This document shows positions 24,675 to 36,513 of a stretch of 64,000 nucleotides of DNA, piece after piece. Position 1 is the first letter of the stretch. Every line of letters begins with the position of its first letter. Under the pieces are notes generated by a model. The model saw only the letters and a list, made by a program, of their open reading frames with translations. It made no database searches and had not been told where the DNA came from. Origin of the DNA: Panorpa germanica (lineage: Eukaryota > Arthropoda > Insecta > Mecoptera > Panorpidae); the NCBI GenBank assembly GCA_963678705.1, contig OY783209.1, positions 682,001 to 746,000 on the forward strand, written 5' to 3'. The position numbers and the translations under genes were made by a program.

Positions 24675-25190
24675 GGTACACATACGTGTGGCTTAAACAT
24701 GCGACATCCAGCAAGAAGTTGTACAACACGTCCACACTAGTGCGACATGCAACTTAGTACGTTGCAAATTTTCATATTTCAAACGAATTCCTTCAACCTG
24801 CTTTTAAAATATTTTTATTAATAATATTATTTTGTATTTTCCAAAAGAAAAGTAATAAAGCTCAGTTACTTAACAAGGTATCAGCTAGCTCGTGATTACC
24901 CTTGTCAAACACAGTTTGTTCTGGTTTATTTCATTTGTCCATTTAAACACCATTTTCAATTTTTTTTATTTATTTACTAAACCCAACTAAAAATAACCTC
25001 AACGCACACTGAAATTATACTGGAGAGTGAGTAGGTACTCGACCTTTTTGTTGGAGATCACATTCAAAACCATAATTCCTTTAGATGTTCTGACTAAGGA
25101 TTGAAACATTTTTGTTTCATAAAAATACTATCTAGAATTTTAAAAAATAGCATAAATAAGGGTTTTATTAGTGTCGCACTAGCCTGTACG
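24675..25190 (+). mobile_element. Inverted-repeat element family E, longest copy
   Basis: The left end GGTACACATACGTGTGG matches, inverted, the right end of the copy at 40560-40782. The right end AGTGTCGCACTAGCCTGTAC matches that copy's left end. Internal words CAACCTGCTTTT, TATACTGGAGA and CATAAAAATACTATCTAGAA recur in the 49.9-50.2 kb copy. No intact transposase frame was seen, so the copy is non-autonomous. The ends with GTGCGACAT would suit a PIF/Harbinger-type element, but I could not settle the target duplication. Confidence 0.65.
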
Positions 25191-26040
25191 TTAAAAGTAC
25201 TACACATTTAGTACTCTCATATCTAAATAATATCAACTTATGAATGAAAATATATAAACGTTGCATTTTTATGTCGCGCCAGTCTGTACCATACATTAGA
25301 TTAAAATAAAAATGTCGTAACTTGATTTGGTCTAATATTATCTAAGATATGGTTCACTTGGTCTAATTTTCGCGGGCTATTTTAAATTACAAATTCTCGT
25401 TACTTTTTTAACACACCCCGTTTACCTTAAAATACTTTTGATTTAGAATAATGTAAACTATAGGCCTTAGTTTAAACTTAACGATAATTTGTTAACAATT
25501 TTAAGAGCAGAAAATTAAGCAGACATTTTACATCATTAGTACTGTAGTTCACGACGATTACAAACTATGTTTACGAATAGACAAGAAAGATCTGCTTAGT
25601 TTGAAAGCACTCAAGCGTGGAACACGTTCACGTTGTGCTAGTACAGGGCTTGGCAAACTAAAAATTAAAAAATAGGTCACCAAATATTTTATTTTTTTAA
25701 CTTTCTATCTCATTGCTATCGAAAGTACACTAAGCTGTATTCTGTAGATATCAAGATAAAAAGGTTCTCTACACCTGTGTTACTCTATATAAGAGGCGAG
25801 CAAACTATAACAAAATCAGACACCGATTTATAAACCAACCGCTGGGTAGAAGGTACAATATGTTATCTATTAAAAATATGTATCGTGCATCACATGTTTA
25901 AATGAGTAATTACGAATGTAAGAATGAAACAGAATGATGTATCATTATCGTAGATCTATTCAAATGCGTGCATCTCTTTAGTTATGTGCAACGATATAAA
26001 TTGAAGTTTTATAAAATGAAAATTATTGGCTACGCAGTTC
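25191..26040. other. No gene seen
   Basis: AT-rich spacer. Confidence 0.4.
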
Positions 26041-26044
26041 GATT

Positions 26045-26135
26045 ACCTATCTGATCTGATCGGCCGTGATGGGCATCGAACACGGCGAACGTGACCACCG
26101 CGCCGCGCCGCACCATGGTCGTAAAGTGTGCACTC
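26045..26135 (-). repeat. tRNA-derived SINE-like fragment
   Basis: On the minus strand GGCGCGGTGGTCACG, which is A-box-like, is followed shortly by GTGTTCGATGCCC, which is B-box-like. The distance is shorter than in a tRNA, so part of the head is deleted or the A-box call is wrong. It is GC-rich against AT-rich flanks. Confidence 0.4.
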
Positions 26136-26233
26136 TGCGCTAATAAATTAAGTTCATTTATATTAAATGGCAGCTCCAAGACTGATATGAAATTCAACTT
26201 TAATTTGCTAATATCTTGTAAACCAAAACACTT

Positions 26234-26486
26234 AAGGTGAAACGATATTTGGCCATTTTAGACTCGCGAAATATAGATGGCAATACTATACAGCAGGTTA
26301 AAAATTATCAAAAAAACCATGTTTTTTTATGTTTAAATCGTTTTATGTAAGTAACTATAAACGCGAATCAAAATATAAAGCTGCAATTAGTTAGATGAAT
26401 AACGTTCTTTTGATAATATTTAACCTGCTGTATAGTATCGTCATCTATATTTCGCGAGTCAAAAATGGCCAAGTATCGTTTCACCC
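26234..26486. mobile_element. MITE with long terminal inverted repeats and TA target duplication
   Basis: The 253-bp element starts AGGTGAAACGATATTTGG and its right end, read inward, is GGGTGAAACGATACTTGG. The inverted match continues through ACTCGCGAAATATAGATG, CAGCAGGTTAAA and on for about 80 bp per arm with few mismatches. TA flanks both sides (26232-26233 and 26487-26488), which fits the Tc1/mariner superfamily. It has no coding capacity. Confidence 0.88.
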
Positions 26487-27308
26487 TAACTGAAAAATTA
26501 TTATAAAATTTATGAGACATGTATATTTGTCCGCAAATATGAGACCACGATAGGTACCTATTGACAAATCCATATGATTATTAGATAGTACCAACCTTCA
26601 AACTATTTGTGACAAAATTTCATGACATTCCAACTGGTAGTTTATGAGTTACAGTAGTTTTAGGGACCCTATTTTTGTAATTTTCAAAACAATGGAAAAA
26701 TCTGAATTTCGTGTATTGATAAAGAATGAAAGACATTAAATTGCGACGCTCTTAGTTCCACTTGCACTGTAGATGATTTAAATCTTAATTTTAATTTAAT
26801 GTAAGATATTTCCCACTAGAAATCGATTTCCTTAACAGTTTTTCTAGAAACATCTTCCCATGCACATCACGTGACTTCATTTTTCTAGGTTTAGAGATAC
26901 AGTCTTTTGTATGCTCGACGTTCATGCCGAATAATCGTAAAACCAAGCAGTAAAAAACATTGAATCGTCATTCAGTTCCGCCCACGGAGCGCCCTGTCCC
27001 AGGAGATGACGTCAGAGAACGTAACGAAGATGCATCTCAGAATACGTTGATCAAAAATGTAATAAAAGAAAAAAAAACGTATGGGTATATTAAGTTCGGA
27101 TCTAGACGAAATCTATTTTGAATTTAACTGAATAATTCTAGTCAACCGCTACTTACAATTTAAAAATATTCTTTCTTAAATAATCGGAAGGTGTCCTCTT
27201 TTAAATAAAGGTAGAATTATTTGATAATATTTACCGGTGTAGTTTTAGGAGCAGTTTAGAAAAGAAACGAACAGATAACCCACCCGTTTTAACTTAGAAC
27301 ATAGATTA
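26487..27308. other. No gene seen
   Basis: Unassigned sequence. Confidence 0.4.
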
Positions 27309-27722
27309 AAAGTGTGTCCAAAATGTGTGCGAGAGAGAAAGGTATATGTTCCTATTTGTTCTCTATGCGCATACGTCGAAAGTGACAGTTGTCTAGATAT
27401 AATAAATATTATTATTTTATTCAGATATAATAAATATTAAATATGTAAAGAAATTATATTTTTTTAGTTGGTACAAAGCTGTGACAGTTCAGTGAAAACA
27501 TATACTGAGGAACGCCATAGATGTTGCTGTAGGGATAACGGCCAACACAGTTAATATTTGGAGTGGAGAGAACTCACGATTTTAGTTATATTTATACAAC
27601 CGTCATTTTCGACGCATGCGCATGGAGAACAAATAGGAACATATACCTTTCTCTCTCGCACACATTTTGGACACACTGTCAGGTCCAACATTCTCTCTCC
27701 ATATATACATATATGCTCTAAG
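27309..27722. mobile_element. Composite inverted structure: family B arms around a family C fragment
   Basis: Left arm (27309-27378) begins AAGTGTGTCCAAAATGTGTG; right arm (27610-27676) is its reverse complement with few changes. The right side continues into the family B terminus (CCATATATACATATATGCTC). The interior holds GTAAAGAAATTATAT and GGATAACGGCCAACACAG, words of repeat family C. The simplest reading is two family B pieces in opposite orientation with a family C piece between them. Confidence 0.75.
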
Positions 27723-28799
27723 GTATTTAACTAAACAGAAATATATTAGGATTATATGATATTGTGTACAAAAAGGCTAGACCATTTTTACATAATTATT
27801 ACAATTTGACTAACAAATTAATAACATCATCTATATTCAATTTAAAACTCAAATTTGTATAAAAGAGTCTCTTTCTTGTAAACAAGGAATATCATTCGCC
27901 ATTTTGAATTTGTGGTTAGCGTTAGATATCAAATGTACTTTACCTAATACTATTTATTATGAAAACTATTATTTCCAAGTACGTAACAAATAACATAGTT
28001 TGTCCGCCATCTTGCTAGAAATATCAGTAGAGCGACAGGCACATAAAAACATATGATTAATTAATCTAAAATGTGACCTAACCTTACCCAACATAGTCTG
28101 AAGTATCCTATAAGTCCATAACGCCACCGCTACTGCCGCCACCGTCGACCGTCGCCCCTCTTCGTCGATATGAAGGTCCCAGCATTGAGGAACTAAAAAC
28201 ACAGGGGTGTATTTGAGTAAAGTCAATAAGCAATGTATCACAATATAAAATTCATCTATTGTTCTTTGGTACATTACATTATATTCTACTTCAAGCGTCG
28301 GTAAAAGAGAGAATTTAAACAGATATATTTTTGCAAAAGATTGACCCAAAACTGGACTCTCTTAAAAAGTGGTTTTGAAAAATCCGGGACGACTATTTTT
28401 TTGGGCATGACCCCAAATTAATTTGTATTGGATCTGTAATATTCCAACGAGTGGTAAGTAGGAAAATGTCTACTTCTTTGAATTGGAATCGAAAGCTAAA
28501 TATACAGATTATCCAGATTTCGGATGCAGAATCTACGAGAATTTCATATATCAAGGGATGGGTGTTGTATCTTATTACATCAAAGATAAGTGCCTCTGTA
28601 TATACGAGTATAATATAATATGCATTACTACTGCTATTCTCTTAGTTATTTATCAGACCCTAGAAACAAAAGCTCGTTCGACTTGAAAGCTCTATACTCG
28701 TACATCGATAGCTACGTCACTGCTACGCCGCGCCGGCTTGAGAAGCTACGTATACGTCGGATAACATTTAGGATAACTATCGTATATAATATGATGCAG
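27723..28799. other. No supported gene
   Basis: The longest frame (27969-28349, minus, 126 codons) has no domain, no signal peptide and a mixed composition. Its GC-rich core at 28110-28160 is a CCGCCA-type simple stretch. I do not call it a gene. Confidence 0.4.
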
Positions 28800-28862
28800 T
28801 TTCACAGACACCAGTCTACGGGCTACGAGCTACGGCTACGAGCTACGAGCTACAGCTAGAAG
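28800..28862. repeat. CTACGAG/CTACGG short tandem cluster
   Basis: Repeated GAGCTACG and GGCTACG units, like the clusters at 8035 and 33745. Confidence 0.8.
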
Positions 28863-30409
28863 TTAGGTTAGGTTTTGGCCATTCCAGACGAATCCACTTT
28901 ATGGCTATTTGCACCATGGGATAGTTTTAGACTGACGTTCTACGCTTCTACGTTGAACATTTGATATAGAATATATATGTAGCTAAATCTACGTGGTTTA
29001 AGAGTTTCAGACGTTACGGCTACGAACGGAAACGGAAATAGTGAAGAGTAGAACGAAAACCTAGTGAACCAGCAAGTGAAGTATAATCAATGTAAAAATT
29101 ATTAATGAAATTAATTTGAAAACAAAGAAAATGTCTTTTTCTATTAAATTTAGTTAGGTATACACTCAGGGTTAAATATTAGAACACATTTTTTGAAAAA
29201 AAAGGTCATCACTCATTTTACTATAATATAACACTAGAATTAGCTTGCAACTGCAACACAATTTCTATATGAGAAGTGTAAAATGTACCTTAGAATTAGG
29301 TTGAGCAAGCTAACCTTGCAATTATCTACCTTGGAAAAGAAATAACTTTTCCCATTGAGTATCCCTCGCCATCCGCGTACGATAATCTGATTTAGATCGT
29401 TTTAGGTTCACTTATTTTTTATTTTGTATCATTCACTACGTTTATTTAATCAATTTAAAGTAAAATTGTAAATAAATGATAGTGATTGGTTATTGATACC
29501 GTTATTTACAAAATCAATAACAACGGAAGTTGTAATATGAATTTCCGGATATCGTTATAGAAGTTTCGCAATACTTCAAGTGATTTATTTATGACAAACT
29601 GAAGTCAGTCATAACTGCGGCGCGGTGGGCGTAGGGTGGTGGGGGTTGATTTGGAGAATCACATAAAATATTCAATTTAAAAATACATAAGTAATAAACG
29701 TCATCGCAGTTGGAAGAAGAGTTATCATAAATTGAATTTGTATCGGAATAGATATATATTTAGCGATGAAAACTTGAATTACAGCAACATGAGAGGCGGT
29801 TCGTTATTGTCGTCTGTTGGATTAACGTGATATTCAGTGCCGCTAAATACTAGCATTTAAAAAATTATTAAATATATAATAATATAATATAATATACTAA
29901 ATACAAAAAAAAGTATGTGAACCTAGGAAGCTATTCAAACCATAAAAACAAACATGACGAATCTTTAAATTGTATCTACCAACAAGCAGTTATCATCCCT
30001 CGTGCCTTAAGTTGTGTACACCTGTTATAAACATTACGGCTCATTTTTTCTAATTTCTAATTACGTTGCTAATCTAGCCGTGTTGATATTCCTTAAAACA
30101 CCTACTACGATATTAGATTCATCCATAAACAAATAACTCTCAACGAATTGTAGTAGTCTACTTGAACAAATTATTATTCATATGTTTCATATATCGTACA
30201 AAAGTTGAAACGCGCGCACGCATATAGGCACGCGCAATATCTGCTAGCATTAACGCATTTAATAATAAAACATCGCGATAGCTAGAAGAGAATTCGTTCA
30301 TATCTTGGAAACATTTATTGGATTTGGAATCATGTAATACCAGGATTATAAGGATAACGTTGGCAGGATTTTTGAAATTTAACTGGAGAACTGGAATAAC
30401 GGAAAAAAA
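28863..30409. other. Upstream flank of the small secreted gene; nothing assigned
   Basis: No repeat partner or domain seen. No convincing TATA or initiator could be tied to the gene that starts at 30410. Confidence 0.4.
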
Positions 30410-30841
30410 ATGGAGCGGAACTTAATTGTAATGATCTTCTTTATAGTGAGTGTCGTGGTGGTAATTTGCCAGATAGATGAGAGATCTGATAAAACCTGCG
30501 GAGCTGAGATGGATCAACCCTGCTGTGTCACTGTAAAAGAAGTTGAAGCAAAACGCCGACAAAACCAACGAGTTATGAGAGATAAAGCCGGACACCCCAT
30601 GTCACCCAAAAATATCGCGAAAGAGAATCCAGTGTGTGCGTGTCGGTGCGAAATAGCAGCCAAAGCTGGAGATGAAGATGTTCTCACATGCCCTGCAGGC
30701 TTTGGTGCCACAGGCACTCCTCTAGCTCCAGAAGAAGGCGAGCCTGGAGCAGCGGGTGGATCACAATCTCAGGCGTCACAAATCTCGATAAACTTCCTGC
30801 TAATTCCATTAACAACAATAATTTACAAAGCATGCGTTTAG
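30410..30841 (+). CDS. Small secreted, probably GPI-anchored, cysteine-containing protein of unknown function
   Basis: The 143-residue frame starts at an ATG in good context (A at -3, G at +4). Residues 1-21 (MERNLIVMIFFIVSVVVVIC then Q) form a classic signal peptide. The mature part has cysteines at 30, 38, 39, 76, 78, 80 and 94, including a Cys-Cys pair and a C-x-C-x-C cluster, which suits disulphide bonding outside the cell. Residues 103-123 are Pro/Glu/Gly/Ala/Ser-rich and could act as a stalk. Residues 125-143 are mostly hydrophobic (INFLLIPLTTII), and small residues just before it (GAAGGSQSQAS) offer possible GPI attachment sites. I do not recognise the family. A single uninterrupted exon is assumed; upstream non-coding exons are possible. 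A poly(A) signal follows at about 31023. Confidence 0.65.
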   Translation: MERNLIVMIFFIVSVVVVICQIDERSDKTCGAEMDQPCCVTVKEVEAKRRQNQRVMRDKAGHPMSPKNIAKENPVCACRCEIAAKAGDEDVLTCPAGFGATGTPLAPEEGEPGAAGGSQSQASQISINFLLIPLTTIIYKACV

Positions 30842-31022
30842 GAAATATGAAAAACTAAATCATTTTGAAATTATAAATTCCCCGGTTCAAGAAAATAGCT
30901 ACTACGTTCAATCAAGTCTTCAGGTACAATTATAGAACGTAATTATTAAATTTGTAAAATTAAAAACAACACACTATTGTACTAATTAATAAAATGTAAT
31001 TGTTGACGATTGATTTAGATTT

Positions 31023-31028
31023 GAATAA
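31023..31028 (+). terminator. Candidate polyadenylation signal AATAAA
   Basis: AATAAA lies about 180 bases after the stop codon of the 30410-30841 frame and is followed by T-rich sequence. It is the first canonical signal in sense orientation. Confidence 0.5.
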
Positions 31029-31224
31029 ATTTATTGTTTTTATATATAAAGAATGCATGAGATTAAAGAATGTCTAGAGATTTCAAGATCGATTGCTGAA
31101 TTGATAATATAATGTAATTGTAATTGTCTAGGTCCAGTCTAATAGCTTCACGATATGGGACTCTATTCCTGAGAACATATTCGATCGATTTCAGTGAACA
31201 ACTATTCGATCACTTTTAAATTAT

Positions 31225-31265
31225 TCACTTGTAGGTCAGTCCTGTATCAAAATTTGTAGGGGGCC
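31225..31265. repeat. Repeat end shared with 58.25-58.32 kb
   Basis: TCAAAATTTGTAGGGGGCCC followed by AAATGATGGGTAAAGA is the reverse complement of the sequence at about 58255-58300. It abuts the LINE fragment on its right. Confidence 0.55.
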
Positions 31266-31269
31266 CAAA

Positions 31270-31700
31270 TGATGGGTAAAGATTTTTCACAAAAGGAACA
31301 AAAACGAGGGTTTAGTCCTGCGAAGTCTTCGAACATCATTACTATCAAGCAACATTTGCATCACGACGATGTTTTCATGGTTACGAAGTCTCAACAGCAG
31401 AAATCGTGCTTTGCTGCTATAGATTTGATTTCTTCTACGACTGTGTTAATCTTCAGGTCTCTATGTATGTCATCATTGCGGATATACCACGGTGCATTAA
31501 CTATTCATCGCAGAACTTTATTTTGGAACGTTTGTATTTCTTTAATGTTCGATTTCTTGGAGCTCCACTCCATACGTCCACACTGGCTTCAGCACTTGTT
31601 TATATATAAGCAGCTTGTTTTCAATGTTTAATTCAGAGCGTCCTCCAATTAGCCTACACATAGCATAGAATGCCGTTGGTGATAGGGATTTTCATTTAAA
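31270..31700 (-). mobile_element. LINE fragment, Jockey-type ORF2 C-terminal region
   Basis: Minus-strand reading gives ENKLLIYKQVLKPVWTYGVE, then IQTFQNKVLR, then VNAPWYIRNDDIHRDLKI and RLRNHENIVVMQMLLDSNDV. This is the stretch after the reverse transcriptase domain of Jockey-clade elements, which typically reads LLYK..LKPIWTYG, then FQ.K.LR.I.NAPWY. At least one stop interrupts it. The N-terminal RT motifs are missing, as expected for a 5'-truncated copy. Confidence 0.85.
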
Positions 31701-32689
31701 GATTAAATTAGATTCATTGATAAAGTCAATAAGGTTTTCTAGGCTTTCTTTGGTTTCAAATATGAGGCATAATACAGTTTTGTTTGTGTGAGTATTGAAG
31801 AATATGGTTTACTGTTAGTAAATTATTACATTATTCACAGTTTCTTGGTTTATTGTGGTTCTTTCTTAACGACATTACGACTTCTAATCAATAAATTGGG
31901 CACTAATGTTGTTAGAAAATGAGGGCTTTCATAAACTGTGAAAATATAATTAAATTTCTGTTGTAAACATTTACATAAATTTTTAGCAAAAAGAATAAGA
32001 AAGACAAACGCAACATCAAAGTTACGTCATACTAACTAAGCCATGAGAGATTGGTCTTCCTCACCCCACACTCTTCCACCACATCACCAACACCCCTCAT
32101 CTACCCCTTGACCCTTTTAACCCTTCACACTCGTCCACAAACTCCTTGCATTTTACGACCCCCATTCAAACCCGCTCTGAGTCTTCTGCAAAGTCTAGCT
32201 CAAGGTACACAATGGATTCTCTCGTAGATGGTGTTCTCCTGTTCTCCTGTTCTCGACTAGTGCTGCTGCACGCGGTGTACAGTTGTACTAGCTCACACAC
32301 TACACAACAACACAGAGTATCCGTCTTGTGGGCTGTTTGTCCCATCCTGTATAAATCCACCCACACCCCAATAGCATCCCAGCATCCCAGCATCCTAACC
32401 TATCTTTGCTGTACGAGTATATCCTTTAACGAGTATTTATATCTATGTGAGAAGTATCTATCTATACAGCATGTCCCGCAAACTGGAGCTGATCAAGTTA
32501 TTAATGAGTTCACTAGGGCATTAAGTTAAAAAATATAACGACCTACTTTCTGTACGTACTACCTAACCTACAATTTTATATATATTTTTTTGATATTTTT
32601 ATGCCAACGACATCTGTTATTAAATAGACGTACGATAGATGTGGTTTTCATTTCTTTTATAATATTTTATTTAAATGGAATTGAAATTG
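31701..32689. other. No supported gene
   Basis: Overlapping open frames on both strands at 32146-32529 have no domains; the region is pyrimidine-rich (32050-32170) with short direct repeats such as CATCCCAG. Nothing else assigned. Confidence 0.4.
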
Positions 32690-32960
32690 AATTTAACACA
32701 GACACTGACACTACTTGACAAAAACTTTCAAGTAAATAAAGAAACCTTCAAGTATAAAACCTTCCTTTGTTGAACGATTTGTGCAGCAATGCATGACATG
32801 TGGATCAAGTATGAGATGGAGGTAGAAAAATCCCTTTTGACGCGGGTCAAAAGACCGACAACAGCCCGAACTTCTTCGAACATGAACGTTGGTCACATCA
32901 CGTTGGACACACTTAGATTAGACGATGCGTCTAACGTTGGAACGTGTTTGTAGCATCGTT
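32690..32960 (+). repeat. Interspersed repeat family F, copy 3 (inverse orientation)
   Basis: Carries AAAACTTTCAAGTAAATAAA, GGTAGAAAAATCCC and the small palindrome TTTTGACGCGGGTCAAAA, the reverse complements of words in copies 1 and 2. It is more diverged from them than they are from each other. Confidence 0.7.
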
Positions 32961-32974
32961 TGGCGCCGGCTTAA

Positions 32975-33114
32975 GTGACCATCCATTAATTACGTAACAT
33001 GCAAAGTGGAGAGGATGTAATTCTCAAGTTGCGATAAGGAAGAAGTGTGAATTCACAAGTTTTGTGACAAAAAGACGTCACAACAAGGAAGAGTGGGTCC
33101 GGCATGGATGACCC
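32975..33114. mobile_element. Short MITE with ACCATCCAT/ATGGATGACC ends
   Basis: The left end GTGACCATCCAT and right end ATGGATGACCC form a short imperfect terminal inverted pair, bounding about 140 bp. Similar sequence with an intact ATCCATAAATTACGTCAC word is at 21453. The superfamily is not determined. Confidence 0.55.
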
Positions 33115-33744
33115 TTTATAAAACAATATAAAAAATTATTGTGCATCAAATTGTAGTGCAAAAATATATTCTTAGGTCAACGATGAATATTTCAATTATA
33201 ATTTTTTACTTCCATTCTAAATTCAAAACCTTATACCTCCTACTCTCTCTCCGAGCGATTTCTTGAATAATAATGAATAAAACCATTCTGGAGAAAACTC
33301 TAGTAACAAAGAGCAACGCTTTTAAGCACTCGTTACAGGTCTACAATGGTTTGATGTTCAAAAATAAATTTGTTTATCACATGCCCTTATAGACATTATC
33401 AATTAATCTTGCTTTATATTCAAAAACTATATAAAATGAACGAGTGACAGATTGAAACAAAAACTTTGTACCGCCTCACCTTCTTTCTGCGCCCCATCCA
33501 GCCCCTTTATGCATCTACATTCACTCATACATGGATATAATATATTCGTGTCCAATATACAGTGGCAGTGTGCTTGTATTTTTTTACTTATTTCGTCAAT
33601 TTATCATTCCTGAGCACGCTGTGCCGTGCCTTGCATTTTCGTATAGGATATGAACATTGCACTATACCTATTACACATACATACATATATTTTAAGCAAA
33701 CTTGTATAGTAGAACTAGCTGAAAGACGCACATCGATCAATGTC
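33115..33744. other. No gene seen
   Basis: Unassigned AT-rich DNA; short open frame at 33562 is not supported. Confidence 0.4.
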
Positions 33745-33805
33745 TACGTCCAACGCTACGGTCTATGGTCTACGGGGGCTACGGGCTACGGGTTGGGGCT
33801 ACGTC
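33745..33805. repeat. CTACGG short tandem cluster
   Basis: Repeated GGTCTA, GGGCTACGG and GGGGCTACG units, the third such cluster in the window. Confidence 0.75.
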
Positions 33806-34782
33806 AGTCGTCTGCTGCTGCTGCACCAGAGCAAGGATTATGGTCAGAATTTAGAAGGTATCTTCCGAGATATCTATTTTATTTATATCACATGAATCTT
33901 ATATAACAATAAATTGGGGTAATTTAAGATTTGAGGAGAATATTTCTCATCTTGTCTTCTCATAGCCTGCTTAGCTGGTTGCATGAGGATGAATTGGCGG
34001 GGATGAGAAAATAGCTGGTAATATGAATCACTACTAATTTTAAAAGATGGAAATAATCCGACGTTAGATTACATAAAAAAAAGATGGCCTTCATTTACAA
34101 AATAAAGTTTAATCCAACAATGAAAATGACTGGGTTGGCCTTAAGTCTGCAACTTCATTTTCTTTGAATAGTTTTCCATCAGTAAAAACTGACGTAAAAT
34201 ATCTAAACTGCTTTGACTTTTTTATCCCCATAGATACGAAGATCCTGGAGCATCGTAAAGCTCACAACGGATGCACGAGTACGAGAATGGTATATAGTAG
34301 TACCCAATATAGATAGAATCCTTGACCGAGTTTCTAACTTCTCTGAAAACTTACTAGGCAACCCACTAGAGAATGAGGAGCAAGAGTAGAATGTGAGGAG
34401 CACCAAGAAGACTATGAAAAATAATAAAGAAAATTGCATTTTCCACTTAACTGTTTTTAACGTATAAAAATACCAATGTTCATTAATATCCAATTAGGCA
34501 GACGCCACTAAATAATTATATAATAATTAAGCTTTAAGAATGATTCACACCTATTGAGTTTTAGTTTTAATTTAGTGGTTTAATATTAAATGACAAGTTT
34601 CACTTGTGAAATATTATGAATACACTTTTGCTGCTGTAAATCTTTTACATATTTAACCACTCTCCATTTTAATAGACATCCCTCCTTCATCTCTGCACAG
34701 CTCTTTGTCTTTAGAGCTTGAACGATCTTAAATTTTGTTTCTTTTAGGGGTGGGTGGGGGTTGTAAGGTTACAACTTTTCTT
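33806..34782. other. No supported gene
   Basis: A 96-codon minus-strand frame (34203-34493) contains one hydrophobic stretch (LLFFIVFLVLLTF) but starts after non-signal residues and has no other support; chance cannot be excluded. Confidence 0.35.
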
Positions 34783-35075
34783 TGATTTATTTTTATTATT
34801 GTACAACATATTAAGTTTATTGTGTAAAAATTTGAAGTCGATTGGAGTAAAGCTGTCGGAGATATAGAGTCTTAAGTCTTCACTTCTTTGGTCTAATTTC
34901 GTCTTTCTTTGAAACTTTTAAAAGCGTTTTTCTCACACATAACTTTTTCAGAGTCGGTGTCCTCTTTAGTTCAAAATCTACTGCACTGATCCTTTTCAAA
35001 TTTTGTCGAGGTAACGCTGTCAAATTTTCTTTTTTTTTTTTAATTTCAAAGTATTTTAAAATAACAAAGTTTCAG
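34783..35075 (+). repeat. Interspersed repeat family G, copy 2
   Basis: Shares TTGTACAACATATTA, GAAGTCGATTGGAGTAAA, GTCGGAGATATAGAG, CAGAGTCGGTGT and CGAGGTAACGCTGTCAA with 3345-3600 in the same orientation. Confidence 0.75.
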
Positions 35076-36513
35076 ATATTTTCATCCTTCATAAGGTTAA
35101 GTTTGTGGTTTCCAATCAATTCTTCTTAAAGACATTTTCTTTCAAATAACAAAAAGCGTTATCTTTTTCATTTAGCATGTTTTACGATTGTCTGCAATAA
35201 ACAAAATAAACCCCAGTCAGTTAATTAACCACCGCTAACTATAACGTTTTCGCACGTACATGTCTCTTATAACAACCCTCTCCCTCCCACACACACACTC
35301 TTATCCCTTCCTCAGTTGACCCTTCTAAATCCATCCACATCCTCTAAAGGACGTTAAAGTATAGCAGTGATAGAACCAGCCACCCCATACCATCTCACCC
35401 CATGTTGTTATCAACACTCCGCCCATCACCCATCGTCAGAGCGATTCGGGTCAAGCCGGAACTAAATACTCAGCGCGCGTGGAGAAGAATAAGAAGAATA
35501 GAGTGGATGCTGCAGAATTAGGATTTAGGAGATGTCTACTACTGCTACGCCAAGCTGTACTATATATGTATGTGCATCTACGCTGTGCTACGCTATATTC
35601 GTAGATGGTATCGGATGTGAACTGAAAATGCATGGTCTGCTCTCAGATGCAATAAAATCACAAAAAAAGTAAACCGATGTCTTCAGGGCTTTGTAGGGGA
35701 CATTGTGTTTTAATCAAATTGAAATGGGAATTTCTTATAGAGATCTCATCACAAGACCATTGTGTCGGTTGTAAACTGCTATGTAATATATTTATCTTAG
35801 TGACAGCTGTATGTGTGTGTGTGTGTGTGTGTGTGTGACAGCCATTTTGTTTTCGGTTATATAACAGTATCACAAATATAATAGAAAATATAAATTATCA
35901 GCTTGATTTATTATACATAATTCAACAAAACAGTTGTAGACTAGTATTCTGGGTGCCGAGGCAGTTAAGCCGAAGACTGTTACATTAAACTATGCTTAAG
36001 TCCATGACATTTATTCCATGACTGGCAAAGAATTAACTCACATGTACAAAACACGAGTAATGAGAGTATTACTGAGCATGCCAAGTCTCTCTAGCGCATC
36101 ACTTACTTGACAATGCTAGAAGTGTCCAATATTGGAAAACCATTAAATAAGATTGGATTAGGGCGATAAAGTCCCAATAAACATCAGAAAGTAATTATTT
36201 CAAAACTAAACAAAGAGTTTGCAGTTACAGAACATTGGTAAACTTGAAAACGCCGCAGTAAAACGCTGCTTCACAACAAAACACTGCATCTCCTTGCTTC
36301 CTTTAGATTCCTTTTCCTTTGTTATTTTCTTAGAATAAACTATTTATTATTTCTATGCTTTTTACTATATAAGTGTTAATAATACAAAAGTGTTCGTGAT
36401 TCGTCTTCCACGTTTCTAGATCTGGAGGAGAAGTGAGGAGAGTGAGGAGAGAAGTGGTGGGTGTTTTGCCCTTCGTCGATCGCCCATTTCCCATCTTCCA
36501 TCGGATAATAGTA
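35076..36513. other. No gene seen; (GT)n microsatellite
   Basis: A (GT)n run is at about 35813-35837. A pyrimidine-rich strip lies at 35275-35440. Nothing else assigned. Confidence 0.45.

Noticed and set aside
27969-28349. 126-codon minus-strand frame
   Set aside because: No domain, no signal, no splice support; it crosses a CCGCCA-type simple stretch.
31269-31631. 120-codon plus-strand frame
   Set aside because: It is antisense to a clear Jockey-type LINE fragment.
32146-32529. 127-codon plus-strand frame
   Set aside because: Opposed by a 75-codon antisense frame; composition is like random sequence and no motif was found.
35658-35873. Frame containing His-Thr repeats
   Set aside because: It is the translation of a (GT)n microsatellite.
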